64,000 nt of DNA, taken from Cliona cf. orientalis (Eukaryota > Porifera > Demospongiae > Clionaida > Clionaidae). Positions 44,763 to 56,200 of the stretch are shown here, one piece after another (position 1 is the first letter of the stretch; each line of letters opens with the position of its first letter). A program made the translations under genes and the position numbers. A model generated the notes under the pieces. That model made no database searches, was not told the origin of the DNA, and saw nothing but the letters and a program-made list of their open reading frames with translations. The stretch lies in the NCBI GenBank assembly GCA_963930775.1, contig OZ005690.1, positions 3,084,225-3,148,224 of the forward strand, read 5' to 3'.

Positions 44763-45566
44763 CTAGTGATAGATACTTACTTTTGGCCACAAGCTGATTT
44801 AAGCTTGCTTTCTCTCACCGGTCTACACTCTCCCCACACGCTCTCTCAACCCCTATTATCCCCCAGAGCCCCAAGTTATAAAATTAATAGTACCACAGTA
44901 TACTCACAGTTTAATAATATAGTCCACAGCAGCTCTAGAGTATCCAGGAGGTCACGAGTCCCCCAGAGGCCTCGATGATCATACGAACAATCAACGATGG
45001 GACCTGCCGCGAGTTTCTCAGGTTGAATCAAGCGTCTTTTTAACACAGTGGTCGACAGCAGGAACGTTGACAGAGCTAGAAATTAATCCTCTCTCGAATC
45101 TCGACATCATACTACAACAGGCTGACAGCTGGCCCTCAGTACAGCGATCTCCAGTTGAGCTAGCTCTGCTCGCGCTCCATAAAATTTGAATTCAACGCAC
45201 GTGATCTGATACATGCACGCGCGCACGCCCTATCCCGCTAACGAAGCCACGCCCTAAACTTTGGGATTTCAAGTACTTTTCAAGCATAAAATTGAAGCAT
45301 GCTTTATTTCACACAACTTTGCAATACTGTTTGAAAACATTCAATTTTATTCAAACAGTTTTCAAGTAAGTGTATTTAACTACAACATTTTTCAAACATG
45401 CTTGAATTCTGTCTAATGCATTTCAAGTATTAGTCACATACTATGTGAAATCATTCCCATGGGCTAGACCAGAATACAAGTACTTTTCACATATTGGATT
45501 ACTGCATCACACATATTTCAAATACATTTTCAACAATTCTCAAACAAACAGCTTCCAGTAGTGTAA
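44763..45566. other. Intergenic DNA without a recognised gene
   Basis: 44763-45200 is less AT-rich than its surroundings and may hold decayed coding sequence, but no frame is supported. 45270-45560 repeats words such as TTTCAAG, CAAGTACTTTTCA and TTCAAAC without a clear unit. Confidence 0.4.
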
Positions 45567-46398
45567 GGCTAACCCAGCTATATCATGCAAAGCAATTTAC
45601 GACAAATATCCGGATGCTAAATCTGGCTACTACTGGATAAAAAAGTCAACAGGCTCTACAGTCAATGTGTACTGCAAGATGGATGCTAACTGTACTGGCT
45701 ACGCTGGAGGATGGATGAGAGTGGCTTATATTGACATGAGAAACTCCAGCCACCAGTGTCCTAGTGGATTTCAAACACTAACACGAAGCTCAAATCCAAG
45801 AAGGGTGTGTGATACAATTGGTCAGAGCTCTTCTAGTTGTCCAAGTACTAGTTTCTCTGTTCATGGCCTGAACTACCGTCATGTTTATGGACGAATTCTT
45901 GCATACCAAAATGGTTACCCAATTGCCTTTCATTATTCATACAATAGTATAGATCAAGCCTATGTCTTTGGAGTGAGTCTTACTCATGGTCGAAATCCTC
46001 GTAAGCATATCTGGACATTTGCAGGAGTAGCTGATGAGACGTCAAGTAATCCAACCTGGAAGTGCCCTTGCATAAATCGACACATGTCTACATCAACGAT
46101 TCACATTCCAAGTTTCATAGGCAATGACCTTTTCTGTGATAGCTACCAGTTTCAGTAGCCATTACGGTAATTACCACCAATGTTTCTACCCACACGATCC
46201 CCTAAAAGGCTTTGGGATGGGAACGGATGTGGCTCAAACAATACATGTTGCTCTGTTTCAAATCTATGTACCAGAAGTCCACCGTGGTTTATCAAGCATC
46301 TATCATCATCCACCACTGATAATATTGAGATGAGATTATGCAAACCTAGTGCAACTGGATCTACACCAATTGAAGTAGTGGAGCTCTATGTACAATAG
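45567..46398 (+). pseudogene. Fibrinogen-related gene, 5'-truncated and frame-broken
   Basis: Homology to the intact gene begins abruptly at GCTAACCCAGCTATATCATG (residue about 90 of that protein), so promoter, signal peptide and hinge are missing. The frame runs SCKAIYDKYPDAKSGYYWI through GWMRVAYIDM, HVYGRI and HIWTFAGVADE to FIGNDLFCD, then is broken near 46145 by a changed stretch. The end (WDGNGCGSNNTCC, PPWFIKHL, VVELYVQ) lies in another frame to 46398. High identity suggests recent duplication without its 5' part. Confidence 0.82.
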
Positions 46399-46629
46399 AG
46401 TTACACAATACTGAGGAGAAAGTTACTATTAATATAGCATGCTGCATATTTGACAATGTAGAATCGTCCTGGTAATTCCATTATAATAATAGAGTCATAA
46501 TATGCACCATGAAACTTTATTCAAAATTTGCGACTACTTAATTTAAATAGAGCTATTGTTTATTATTAGTAGGCTGCCAGGAGCAATTATTAAAAATAGT
46601 AATAACACTAATGTATAATATATATAATT

Positions 46630-46858
46630 GGGGCGAGACTTGAGCAAGCCCCACATAAACGTGAAAATCTGTAACACTGCAAATAATATTTTGGGGTGAT
46701 AATATCACTCCAAAAATGGGTGCACTTCAACCCATCAGTCAATCACTCTAGTGGGTGAAGGACCATGCAATATGCCAAAAGGGTGAATTCACGTCCAAGG
46801 ATGAGTATAGTTCACTCTTGTAGCAAATCACTCCTAAGGAGTGAAGCACTCACCCCAG
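46630..46858. repeat. Cluster of short palindromes
   Basis: In about 230 bases: GGGGCGAGACTTGAGCAAGCC (hairpin, from 46631), GTGATAATATCAC (46696), ATGGGT...ACCCAT (46716-46735), CACTCTAGTG (46744), GTGAATTCAC (46783) and CACTCCTAAGGAGTG (46829). CACTC/GAGTG is the recurring half-site. No terminal repeats. Confidence 0.6.
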
Positions 46859-47265
46859 CTAAGTGGCCTTGGAGTAACTTTTAAAGTGCATGGGTCGTAC
46901 CCTGAGTGTGGTATAATGGTATTCTGAGGGCAAAATTATTATATACCACATCATGTACATGCACACATGCACAAATACCATGCTCCTGCATACAGACACA
47001 CTGCATACTTTCAGGCTCCTATTTGGACAATTATTGAGATGAAATGGTGTCATGACCACACGAAGTAGTTACAATTAAATGTACCTACTTAGTTCCCAAT
47101 TCTTTAAACCGAGTAATATACGATACAACATTGTGCAATCTATTGATATTACTGATAGTGTTTATGTGCAACTGAACCTGTGAAAAACAAAAGTTACTAA
47201 AGCTATAACATACTTGGACCCTATGGAAATCATTCTGTTTTTTTGTAATACACGGTGTGTAATAA

Positions 47266-47500
47266 TTATCCCACTCCATTGGCCAGCAGTTGTCTCCTCT
47301 TCATGGTGAACTGATCCTTGACATAAGACACATCCTCATCATTATAATGATACTCCTGCAGCCGACATAGAGAGGCAGCATGAGAGCCACGAGGAGTCTG
47401 TCGTAGGTCATGATAGGCACTGCCCACAGGATGACAAGGGGACTGAGGAAGATTAATTGGGTGACGGCTGTGCTCGAGAAGCTCGAAAATAAAATTTGAC
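47266..47500 (-). CDS. Possible exon or gene fragment, unknown
   Basis: The minus strand has an open frame of about 78 codons with protein-like composition: RHPINLPQSPCHPVGSAYHD, then TPRGSHAASL, EYHYNDEDVSYVKDQFTMKR, ending LLANGVG and a stop at 47266. No start codon with context and no clear splice site were found; upstream sequence looks repetitive. It could be the last exon of a gene or a fragment of a mobile element. I do not recognise the family. Confidence 0.3.
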
Positions 47501-47867
47501 CGGACATTTAAACCAAATGCCCGGACACCAATGCACATTAATTTTGTATTGGGCCAATGTTAGCTACTATCAACGCTGTAACAGGTATGTTGAAATAAAC
47601 ATTATACTGTATAATATTATTATATATATATATATTTAATGGTGAGAGGCAATAGCTACATGATTGTGAAAAATCCTGCTTAATTAGTGAAATGATTATT
47701 AATTATTTCTAGTATATTATATGGTGCTGCACTATAGCTGATAGTATCAGATTCTAGTAACATAAAATTTGACTACAAGAGTAATAACACTGTTATGATT
47801 ATAAAAATCCAAGTGCATTTGTCATCAGCAAAGTTAATCACGACTCACATCCTCTGAACCAGATGTT

Positions 47868-48082
47868 TGTAGTAACTTGAACAGTGCACTGTGTATGTAT
47901 GTATGTTTTGAGTTGATGTAATGTTATTGTGGTTTATTGTTATTTCCTGTATCTAAGGATGTGTTACTTATGATGTAATTTTTGTCAGAGTATAAAGCAT
48001 GCATATGCATAAACTATATTATCAGTTGCCAAGCAAATCATACACTTGAGAGCAGCAGCGACCTGCGTGCACGGTCACCACA
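47868..48082 (+). repeat. 5' LTR
   Basis: 215 bases with TG...CA ends; nearly identical to the 3' LTR. A TATA-like GTATAAAGC lies near 47993. Confidence 0.92.
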
Positions 48083-48110
48083 TATTGGCGACGAGATAAA
48101 ACTCGTGGAG

Positions 48111-48962
48111 ATGGCAACTCACGGCTCGCTATCGGCTTTTGATCCCAGCAAAGAGGACTGGACTAGTTACACTGATCGAATGAAGCACTACTTTATTGCA
48201 AACGATGTTACTGACGGCGATAAGAAGCGATCTATTCTGTTGTCAGCGTGTGGAGCGTCCACGTTTAAATTGATTCAGAACCTCGTGGAGAAAGACAAAG
48301 TGAACACTACTTCGTTCGAAGACATCGTCGCAAAATTGAAGACCCACTATGACCCCGAGCCGTCCGTGATCATGCAGAGATACAAATTTAACACGCGCAC
48401 AAGGGCTGAGGGAGAATCAGTCGCAAACTACGTCGCTGCGTTAAGAGAGCTAGCACAGCACTGTGACTACAATGACACGCTATCAGACATGCTGAGGGAT
48501 AGGCTCGTGTGTGGTGTGAAACATAAGGGCATTACAAACAGACTACTAAACGAGAAGAAATTAACGTATGAAAAAGCTCTGGAGCTAGCCCAGGCTATGG
48601 AAACAGCCGAAAAGGACACGAGGCACCTGCAGACGACGCAGAGTGCACCAGAAGTACACCATAACACTTCCCAGAAACGAGGTACGGGCCAAAAGAAACA
48701 GCCAGCTGCGAGACAAGGCCAGCGTGGCGCCACTCAGCTGTCGTGTTACAGATGTGGAGGAGATCACTTACCCACAAAGTGTCGATTCAAGGACACTGTT
48801 TGTCATGCGTGCAAGAAAAGGGGGCACATCATGAAGGTGTGCAGGTCCAGGGTCAGTCAAGGAAGGCCCACCAGGAGAACTCATTACGTAGATGAGGAGG
48901 ACCTGGATCCCCAAGAAGAAGGAGACAGTGTGTACGTACTCCTTGTTTGCTCTCAAGAGTGA
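48111..48962 (+). CDS. LTR element gag
   Basis: Gag-type capsid region followed by two zinc knuckles (CYRCGGDHLPTKC and CHACKKRGHIMKVC). Its 3' end overlaps the pol frame; a -1 read-through between gag and pol is common in this family. Confidence 0.85.
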   Translation: MATHGSLSAFDPSKEDWTSYTDRMKHYFIANDVTDGDKKRSILLSACGASTFKLIQNLVEKDKVNTTSFEDIVAKLKTHYDPEPSVIMQRYKFNTRTRAEGESVANYVAALRELAQHCDYNDTLSDMLRDRLVCGVKHKGITNRLLNEKKLTYEKALELAQAMETAEKDTRHLQTTQSAPEVHHNTSQKRGTGQKKQPAARQGQRGATQLSCYRCGGDHLPTKCRFKDTVCHACKKRGHIMKVCRSRVSQGRPTRRTHYVDEEDLDPQEEGDSVYVLLVCSQE

Positions 48963-51879
48963 GGCGTGTGAACCTATCATCAAGAACGTGACCATAAATG
49001 GAGTTTCTGTGGAGATGGAATTGGACACTGGTGCCGCTTTTACAGTGATTACACAGATGACTTATCAGAAGATAGCCCAACAGAAGCACATCAACTGCCT
49101 GGAGTATTCTGACCTCAAGCTGAAATCCTACAGTGGAGAGCTCATCCCAGTCTTTGGACAGGTGGCAGTAAAAGTCAATTATGGTCAGCAGGAATGTGAG
49201 TTGTGTGTACATGTAGTAGATGGGGATGGACCAGACTTGATGGGCAGAGATTGGATTAAGGCCCTAGGAGTCACCCTTAAGCTTGGTGAAATTCATTCTA
49301 TTGAAGAATCTAAGTCCCTACATGATGTTCTAGAAAAGCATTCAACTTTGTTTGAAGAGAAATTGGGGTGTCTTAAGGGAACAGAAATAAAGCTAAACGT
49401 TGATAGCAATGCAACCCCAAAGTTTTTCAAAGCCCGTTCGGTACCACTGGCTCTAAAGGGGAAGGTGGAAGCAGAACTAGATAAGCTTGAAAGCATGGGA
49501 ATCATCTCCCCTGTACAATTTTCAAGATGGGCCGCACCTATTGTTCCGGTACTAAAGCAGAATGGGGCTATAAGGATCTGTGGCGATTATAAAGTGACCA
49601 TAAACCAAGCTAGTCTGGTTGACACATACCCCCTGCCGAGAATCGACGAATTTCTTGCTAATCTGTCGGGAGGAAAGCATTTTTCAAAATTAGACATGTC
49701 ACAAGCTTACCTGCAGTTACCCTTAGACAAAGAGTCCAGAGAGTATGTAACAGTGAATACACCTAAGGGATTATACGAGTATAACCGCTTACCTTTCGGA
49801 GTCTCGTTGGCTCCTTCCATTTTTCAGAGAACCATGGACAACTTGCTTCAAGGAATCAAAGGAGTATCCGTCTATATAGATGACATCCTTATCAGTGGTC
49901 CAACAGTTGAGGGGCACCTTCGAACACTGGATACGGTCCTGGAGAAGCTCAGCAATGCTGGTTTGAGGCTGAACAAGTCTAAATGCTTCTTCCTGCGCCC
50001 TTGGATCGAGTACTTGGGCCATATCATCGACCAAGACGGACTGCACCCTACCAAGGAGAAAGTGCGTGCTATCCAGGAAGCCCCTACGCCCAGAAACGTT
50101 GGTGAGCTAAGATCATTTTTCGGAATTATTAACTATTACAGCAGGTTCCTACCAAATTTGTCAATGAAGCTAGCACCCCTCTACCGATTGTTGCAAAAGG
50201 ATACGAAGTGGACTTGGGGAAAAGAGCAACAGAAAGCATTTGAAGCCGCTAAGAGTGCCTTACAAGCGGACTCCCTTCTCGTCCACTACGATGAGTCTAA
50301 AGCATTAGTTCTTGCTTGTGATGCTTCCCAGTACGGCCTGGGAGCAGTTCTGTCCCATATCATGGAAGATGGACAGGAAAGACCAGTTGCATACGCATCG
50401 AGGACGTTAACGCCAGCGGAAAAGAACTATTCACAACTTGAAAAAGAGGGACTCGCAATCATCTTTGGTGTAAAGAAGTTCCATAACTATCTGTTCGGAA
50501 GAAATTTTTCAATTGAATCTGACCACCAACCGCTTTCCTATCTATTCAACGAAACTAAAGGAATTTCGCAAACAGCATCCTCCAGGATTCAGAGGTGGGC
50601 ACTTACCTTAAGCGCATACCAGTATACGATCCGACACAAGTCAGGAGTTACCCTGAGTAATGCTGATGCACTCAGCAGATTACCACGACCCACCACATCC
50701 TCTGTCGATTACGTGCCTGGAGATCTCATTCACCTAGTGGATCATTTATCAGCTACCACTGTAACTGCTTCTCGTATCAAAGAGTGGACGTCGAAAGATC
50801 CGATTTTGTCGAAAGTCAAAAAGTATGTGATGGTAGGATGGCCTGACGAAGTAGGCACTGATCTGAAACCCTATCGATCGAGATGGCAGGAGCTGAGCAC
50901 ACTAGATGGCTGTGTTTTGTGGGGATCAAGAGTTGTTGTACCACCACAAGGCCGAGCTGCAGTGCTTGGAGAACTACACGAGACTCACCCAGGCTGCAGC
51001 AAGATGAAAGCGCTTGCCAGGAGCTATATCTGGTGGCCTAAGATGGACCAGGAGATCGAAGATATGGTCAAACGATGCAGCGTGTGCCAGGAGAGTAGAC
51101 CCTCTCCTCCGTCAGCTCCCCTTCACCCATGGCAATGGCCGACTCAGCCATGGACCAGACTTCATTTGGATTTCGCAGGCCCTTACATGGGACACATGTT
51201 TTTAATCATTGTCGATGCTTGCTCCAAATGGCTAGATGCCTACATCCTATCAACGATTTCTTCATCGAAAACGATCGAAACGCTCAGAACAGTATTTGCT
51301 ACTCACGGTTTGCCGCAAACGATTGTCACAGACAACGGATCCTCGTTCACGAGCGAGGAATTCAAACGATTTATGGAAAAGAATGGTATTAAACACATAA
51401 CCTCCGCTCCATATCACCCCTCCAGTAACGGCCAAGCTGAGAGGGCAGTACAGACACTGAAGCAAGGTATTAAACGCACTCCTGGAGAAAGTGTACAAGA
51501 AAGAATGTCCAGATTTTTATTCGATTACAGAATCACTCCACATGCTACAACTGGTGTCGCACCATGTGAACTACTAATGAACCGAAAATTGAGATCACGA
51601 TTTGAACTTTTGTATCCAATGGTGAGGAGGAAAGTAGAAAGAAGTCAAGAGAAGCAGAAAGAACTGCACGACGGAAAGAGAGATGTGAGACAGTTTGCTC
51701 TACAGGATCCAGTGTACATTGAAAACTTCACTAGTAGAAAGCCTAAGTGGATTCCTGGGACGATTGTTAAGGTCACTGGACCCCTGTCGTATGTGATAGA
51801 GCTACAGAATGGAACTACAGTGAGAAGGCATGTTGACAGTATCAGGAAGAGAGAGAGTTTGAACTCAGAACAAGACTGA
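48892..51879 (+). CDS. LTR element pol
   Basis: Contains in order an aspartic protease (LDTGAAFTVI), reverse transcriptase (around VYIDDILIS), RNase H (ACDASQYGLG) and an integrase with an HHCC-type zinc region (CSVCQESRP) and a DDE core (IVTDNGSSF). Ty3/Gypsy order. Treated as a fossil. Confidence 0.9.
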   Translation: MRRTWIPKKKETVCTYSLFALKSEACEPIIKNVTINGVSVEMELDTGAAFTVITQMTYQKIAQQKHINCLEYSDLKLKSYSGELIPVFGQVAVKVNYGQQECELCVHVVDGDGPDLMGRDWIKALGVTLKLGEIHSIEESKSLHDVLEKHSTLFEEKLGCLKGTEIKLNVDSNATPKFFKARSVPLALKGKVEAELDKLESMGIISPVQFSRWAAPIVPVLKQNGAIRICGDYKVTINQASLVDTYPLPRIDEFLANLSGGKHFSKLDMSQAYLQLPLDKESREYVTVNTPKGLYEYNRLPFGVSLAPSIFQRTMDNLLQGIKGVSVYIDDILISGPTVEGHLRTLDTVLEKLSNAGLRLNKSKCFFLRPWIEYLGHIIDQDGLHPTKEKVRAIQEAPTPRNVGELRSFFGIINYYSRFLPNLSMKLAPLYRLLQKDTKWTWGKEQQKAFEAAKSALQADSLLVHYDESKALVLACDASQYGLGAVLSHIMEDGQERPVAYASRTLTPAEKNYSQLEKEGLAIIFGVKKFHNYLFGRNFSIESDHQPLSYLFNETKGISQTASSRIQRWALTLSAYQYTIRHKSGVTLSNADALSRLPRPTTSSVDYVPGDLIHLVDHLSATTVTASRIKEWTSKDPILSKVKKYVMVGWPDEVGTDLKPYRSRWQELSTLDGCVLWGSRVVVPPQGRAAVLGELHETHPGCSKMKALARSYIWWPKMDQEIEDMVKRCSVCQESRPSPPSAPLHPWQWPTQPWTRLHLDFAGPYMGHMFLIIVDACSKWLDAYILSTISSSKTIETLRTVFATHGLPQTIVTDNGSSFTSEEFKRFMEKNGIKHITSAPYHPSSNGQAERAVQTLKQGIKRTPGESVQERMSRFLFDYRITPHATTGVAPCELLMNRKLRSRFELLYPMVRRKVERSQEKQKELHDGKRDVRQFALQDPVYIENFTSRKPKWIPGTIVKVTGPLSYVIELQNGTTVRRHVDSIRKRESLNSEQD

Positions 51880-52066
51880 TGCAGAAGAGCCAGGATTTGA
51901 GCTGATCGGAGTACCTGTTGAACCAGAACCGCAAAGTCAGGAACCGGAGAACGTACCCGGGGAAGAACCTGACGCTCAACCCCAAGTGAGAAGGTCGACT
52001 CGATCTCGACAACCCCCAGAGCGCTATGGACAGTGACTTTTGTTAAAGGATTTAAGAGGGGGAAGA

Positions 52067-52279
52067 TGTAGTAACTTGAACAGTGCACTGTGTATGTATG
52101 TATGTTTTGAGTTGATGTAATGTTATTGTGGTTTATTGTTATTTCCTGTATCTAAGGATGTGTTACTTATGATGTAATTTTTGTCAGAGTATAAAGCATG
52201 CATGCATAAACTATATTATCAGTTGCCAAGCAAATCATACACTTGAGAGCAGCAGCGACCTGCGTGCACGGTCGCCACA
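52067..52279 (+). repeat. 3' LTR
   Basis: 213 bases matching the 5' LTR almost exactly, preceded by a purine-rich tract (AAGAGGGGGAAGA). Confidence 0.92.
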
Positions 52280-52284
52280 ATGTT

Positions 52285-52565
52285 ATTCAACACTTTGAGT
52301 CTGTCCTGGTAGCTCACGCCATGCCATTGCCATGGTGCATACTTTGGTCCAGGATGCAAACCTCTGTACAGATTCAATGGCCTCAATGTCTTTGGACAAG
52401 TAAGGGTCCCAGACAGGAATTGCATATTCTAGATGGGGGCTCACCTGTGTGATGTAAAGGGCTCGGAGGTATTAGAATCTTTGTAAAATTGGCGGTAGAG
52501 TAGACCGAGTTGCTGCTTGGCTTTTGAGCAAAGTCTGGATATGTGATCACTCCATGATATGCAGG
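52285..52565 (-). pseudogene. LINE relic (C-terminal ORF2)
   Basis: On the minus strand short frames read WSDHISRLCSKAKQQLGLLY and PHLEYAIPVWDPYLSKD, matching WSAHIDSICSKAKKILGLIY and PHLEYACQVWDPHLVKD of the LINE at 34463, with frame breaks. Its continuation may lie to the left of the LTR element (about 47834-47867), which would make that element an insertion into this relic. Confidence 0.7.
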
Positions 52566-52599
52566 CTATTACGTACCTTCATTGAATCAAATACATGCA

Positions 52600-52930
52600 G
52601 TGTAGTAGCTATGCATTATCTGAACTTGTTGATTATAATGAATTTTAGGCTGTTATAACAGAAGTGATGCTTACTAATATATGAAGTGTATGCAAGTGTG
52701 TAGCCTTTGACAAATTGACTGGTCGACTGATATCCTGTTTACTCTCTTGAAATTGCTGAAGGACCACTAGGGCCTCCAGGAGAATAAGACACATGACGCA
52801 CATGAAATTCACTGATACACATGCACATGCAATGTCATACATGCGCGCAGCTGTCGGGTTTATGTAGCCGTGAACCAAATGCATGCATGTATACTATGCA
52901 TGCGGTATGAACATAAAAGATTTCACAGAA
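52600..52930. repeat. Patchwork of three paralogous pieces
   Basis: 52600-52755 is a shortened R430 repeat (GTAGCCTTTGACAA, ATCCTGTTTACTCTCTTG). 52757-52784 is a scrap of the collagen Gly-X-Y region (GGACCACTAGGGCCTCCAGG). 52785-52930 resembles the spacer of the fibrinogen-related genes (GAAATTCACTGATACACATG, CGCAGCTGTCGGGTT). The pieces are directly joined. The remaining 52931-53203 holds nothing recognised. Confidence 0.6.
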
Positions 52931-53203
52931 CGTATTAATTATGCATATTATAGTCTTCCAATTAAAATTATTTCATTTCTCTACACCCTTGTTCACCGTA
53001 AGGCAGGAGAAAACTGAAACTGTTGTTGGATTACATTATGATGATTGCTGTCATAGTCGCTGATAACATAATAATTATTGCAATATCAAGAGACCTATTC
53101 CCAGTAATGATTTATTTATGATTCTGAAAGCAAACACCTCATGCAGTGCTCTTTGGGAATTGTAAGCACAGATTTGATAGATTATACGAACTTACTAACA
53201 GCT

Positions 53204-56200
53204 ATGAAGCTGACTTCGCTCAAACTTTTTATCACTCTATTGTGTTGCAGTGTATGCACGAATGGTGAGCATTATACCAAATTGAATAAATTAGTTACGG
53301 TTACTGTATATTATTATTATTATTATAATCCTACCAGGACTCGCAACAATATTTCCTCCAAAGACAACACCAGCGTGTCTTGGTGATCAGCTCCAATTGA
53401 CATGTAACACAACTGGCAACCTTCTTAAATGGAGTTTTTATGAAAATGGAAGTAATATACTTCACATGCTAACTATTCAACGCTTGGGTGAAAGTGATCA
53501 GATGCATCAATTTTACATAAATTCTGTTAGCTACACTTTCATAAGAATTTCTATTGGAGGATCCTTGCCACTAATATCAAACCTCACAATTAGTCCAGTG
53601 ACAAGAGATCTAAATGGAACTGAAATAAACTGTGAAGATCAAGATACAGGAGAATTTTCATCAACTGTTATCAGCATCATATTGAATGGTAAAGCACACC
53701 AATAGCTAGCCATAGCTTCCGCTAGCTTCCATGATTAATTATTTCAGATAATGTAGGCCATACTAAATTCAATGGATATCTTGATAGTGCATGGTGATTA
53801 GTTGTGATTACCTATACAGTAAGCGAGTCTATAATTATTTTATAATAGTATAATTTTCTTGTTTTTGGTGCATGTGCCCATGCAGTCCCAATTCAGGTGG
53901 ATCAAGCATTATCTGATGATGCATGTCATCTATACATGATTCTAATCATGATTTATCTCTATATTAAAGTTCCATAGGGCAATTATCATTCTTAATTGCA
54001 CACTTATTCGCTTAGTAGTTGCACACTTACAGATCAGTAGCGGCGTACGTGCACTAGACCAATGACATGCAGACCATATAGCAATATAATATAGGCTTAT
54101 TAACAATAGTCTGAGAGCCTGTGTAACCCCATCATGCTTTCAGAAACTTAAAATTTCATTGTCATTAAGATAGGTTAGGATTCAGATGGTCTGTTAAAGA
54201 AATTAGCCGCATTGCCCAATAATTATTGATATTGGTATATAAAGTTTGTTGTATGACATAGATCAAGGCTACCACCAGGGATACTGGATATTGCTCTGTG
54301 GTGCAGCTGACTACTAGCTGGCGCAGTGGTCAGACTCAGACATGCATGGGGATATAACAATCATTATCAGGATTCTATCTAGAAATTTTGGTTTGGGGTG
54401 GAAGGATGCATGGCACTTTCACACACAGTCCCTTCCTCCAAGCCATTAATAGGTATTATAATTTTATGGGTTTTAGGTGTAACATAGTATACTCTTTGAC
54501 ATTAATTTAGAGGAATGCTATTTACAATGTGATGTATTATCATAGCAGCCAAATAGTATACGTTCCCCACCTCCTCCCTCTCTAGATCTCTCCGTCTCTC
54601 TTTTCTCTTGCTACTCTTCTTTTGGGGGAGAAGCTGGTGGCTTTGGGGGGGGGGGGGGGGGGGGGAGCTTCCCCCTGCCCCCCCCTCCCCCATGGATAGA
54701 ATCCTGATTATTAATACAAACCAGTTCTACTATGCATGTAGTGTTTTATGGAATAATGCACATAGCTATACAAGCAGCCCTTGGGCTTTGCCCTTGTGCT
54801 GCGTGTATGTGATTACCGCACTCATGCATTAATAATTACAGAGCACTAGTACAGGCCCGTAGGCAGGGGGGTGCAGGGGGTGCACGTTTTTTCAGCCTAA
54901 TAATTGCATGTCATTTCATAGAAGTTCTTAATTGTATGAGCAATAGACTGAGGCTGCATGCTATCCTCTCTATCAGCTTGACAAAACCACACTAAGTGCA
55001 GCTAATTAACATCACACCTCAATCAATAAGCAGTTGTGACCAATACATGCATAATCTATTATAGTAGTCACTTCTATGATTGTCATGTGACTGAGCAGCT
55101 GTGAGTTAACATCCCAACCCTTGTTGTGAGTACATTATAGTAATTAAACCCATACACATGTGCACCCCCCTTTTAAAAAGTCTGGCTATGGGCCTGTAGT
55201 ATGATTTTATACATTAAATGATCAATTATTATTATAGACCCTCAACTAGTGATTTTTGATCCACTACTGGAACGCTTTGAGAGCACTGGTATCACAGTCA
55301 TGATAAAGTGGATGGAAGAGAGTCCCTTTTATTTATATCACATCACCGTTTTCCCACAAGCAGAGATCATATTTGCTGGAAGAGACCAAGTTCAATTAAA
55401 TATTTTGTATAATATCTTTTATAATGTGAGTGTTGTAGCGTCATCTCCATGTGGATTAGATAATGCCACCAACACTACAGAAATATTCTTCAGTGAGTTA
55501 GCTACAATACACTATTACAATTAAAATTAATGTCAGTGATAATATATTATTGGGTTTCAGCAAGCTGTAGAAATGTAACACTGAATTTGGCTGATAATCT
55601 TATAGCAGTTGCAGGATATCAGAGTCCAGCAGTTGAGGGAACAAATGTCACTTTCACCTGTTCCCCAGGACTAGAGTTGACTGGATCTAGCATATCTACT
55701 TGCACAGGGAATGGAGAATGGGAACCTGATCCCATGGATATAAATTGCAGTAGTAATGAGATGCTCAGTATTGTAATAACACACAGGCTAAGTGTGCAAT
55801 AATTCTCAAATACTTACACACACCTATTATGCTCAAAATTTTATGCCGCATAATTTACCCACCCCTAGTGGGCAACCAATTCAGGGTGGTATTTGTGCAT
55901 GGCACGCAAACCATCTGATCTCAAAGTGTACAGGTTGCATAGCAGGGGCGGATCTCGGGGGGGGGGGGGGTTCAGGGGTTGCAACCCCCCCATAAAATTA
56001 ATGATTTTGAGCAGCTCCTCCCACTTATGTGCACAGTAGCTGCCACTGTATGATTAGCAGCAGACAAGCTGCAAAATTGGCCTCAAACCAACACGTGGTG
56101 TACGGTGGTTATAGTGAATATGGTTTCAGCTATGAATAATCTACTGTAACCACAAGAGTTAGCTGTGGTGCCAGGAGTGATAAAGCTCTATACCTACAGC

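Larger units (their letters stand above)
47868..52279 (+). mobile_element. Ty3/Gypsy LTR retrotransposon (fossil copy, looks whole)
   Basis: Two LTRs of about 214 bases begin TGTAGTAACTTG and end CCACA. The insertion is flanked by the 5-bp direct repeat ATGTT (47863-47867 and 52280-52284). Order: 5' LTR, primer-binding region after TATTGGCGACGAG, gag, pol (protease, reverse transcriptase, RNase H, integrase), a purine-rich tract, 3' LTR. The gene order with integrase last fits Ty3/Gypsy. The LTRs are nearly identical, so the insertion is young. It appears to sit within an older LINE relic (52285-52565). Confidence 0.93.
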
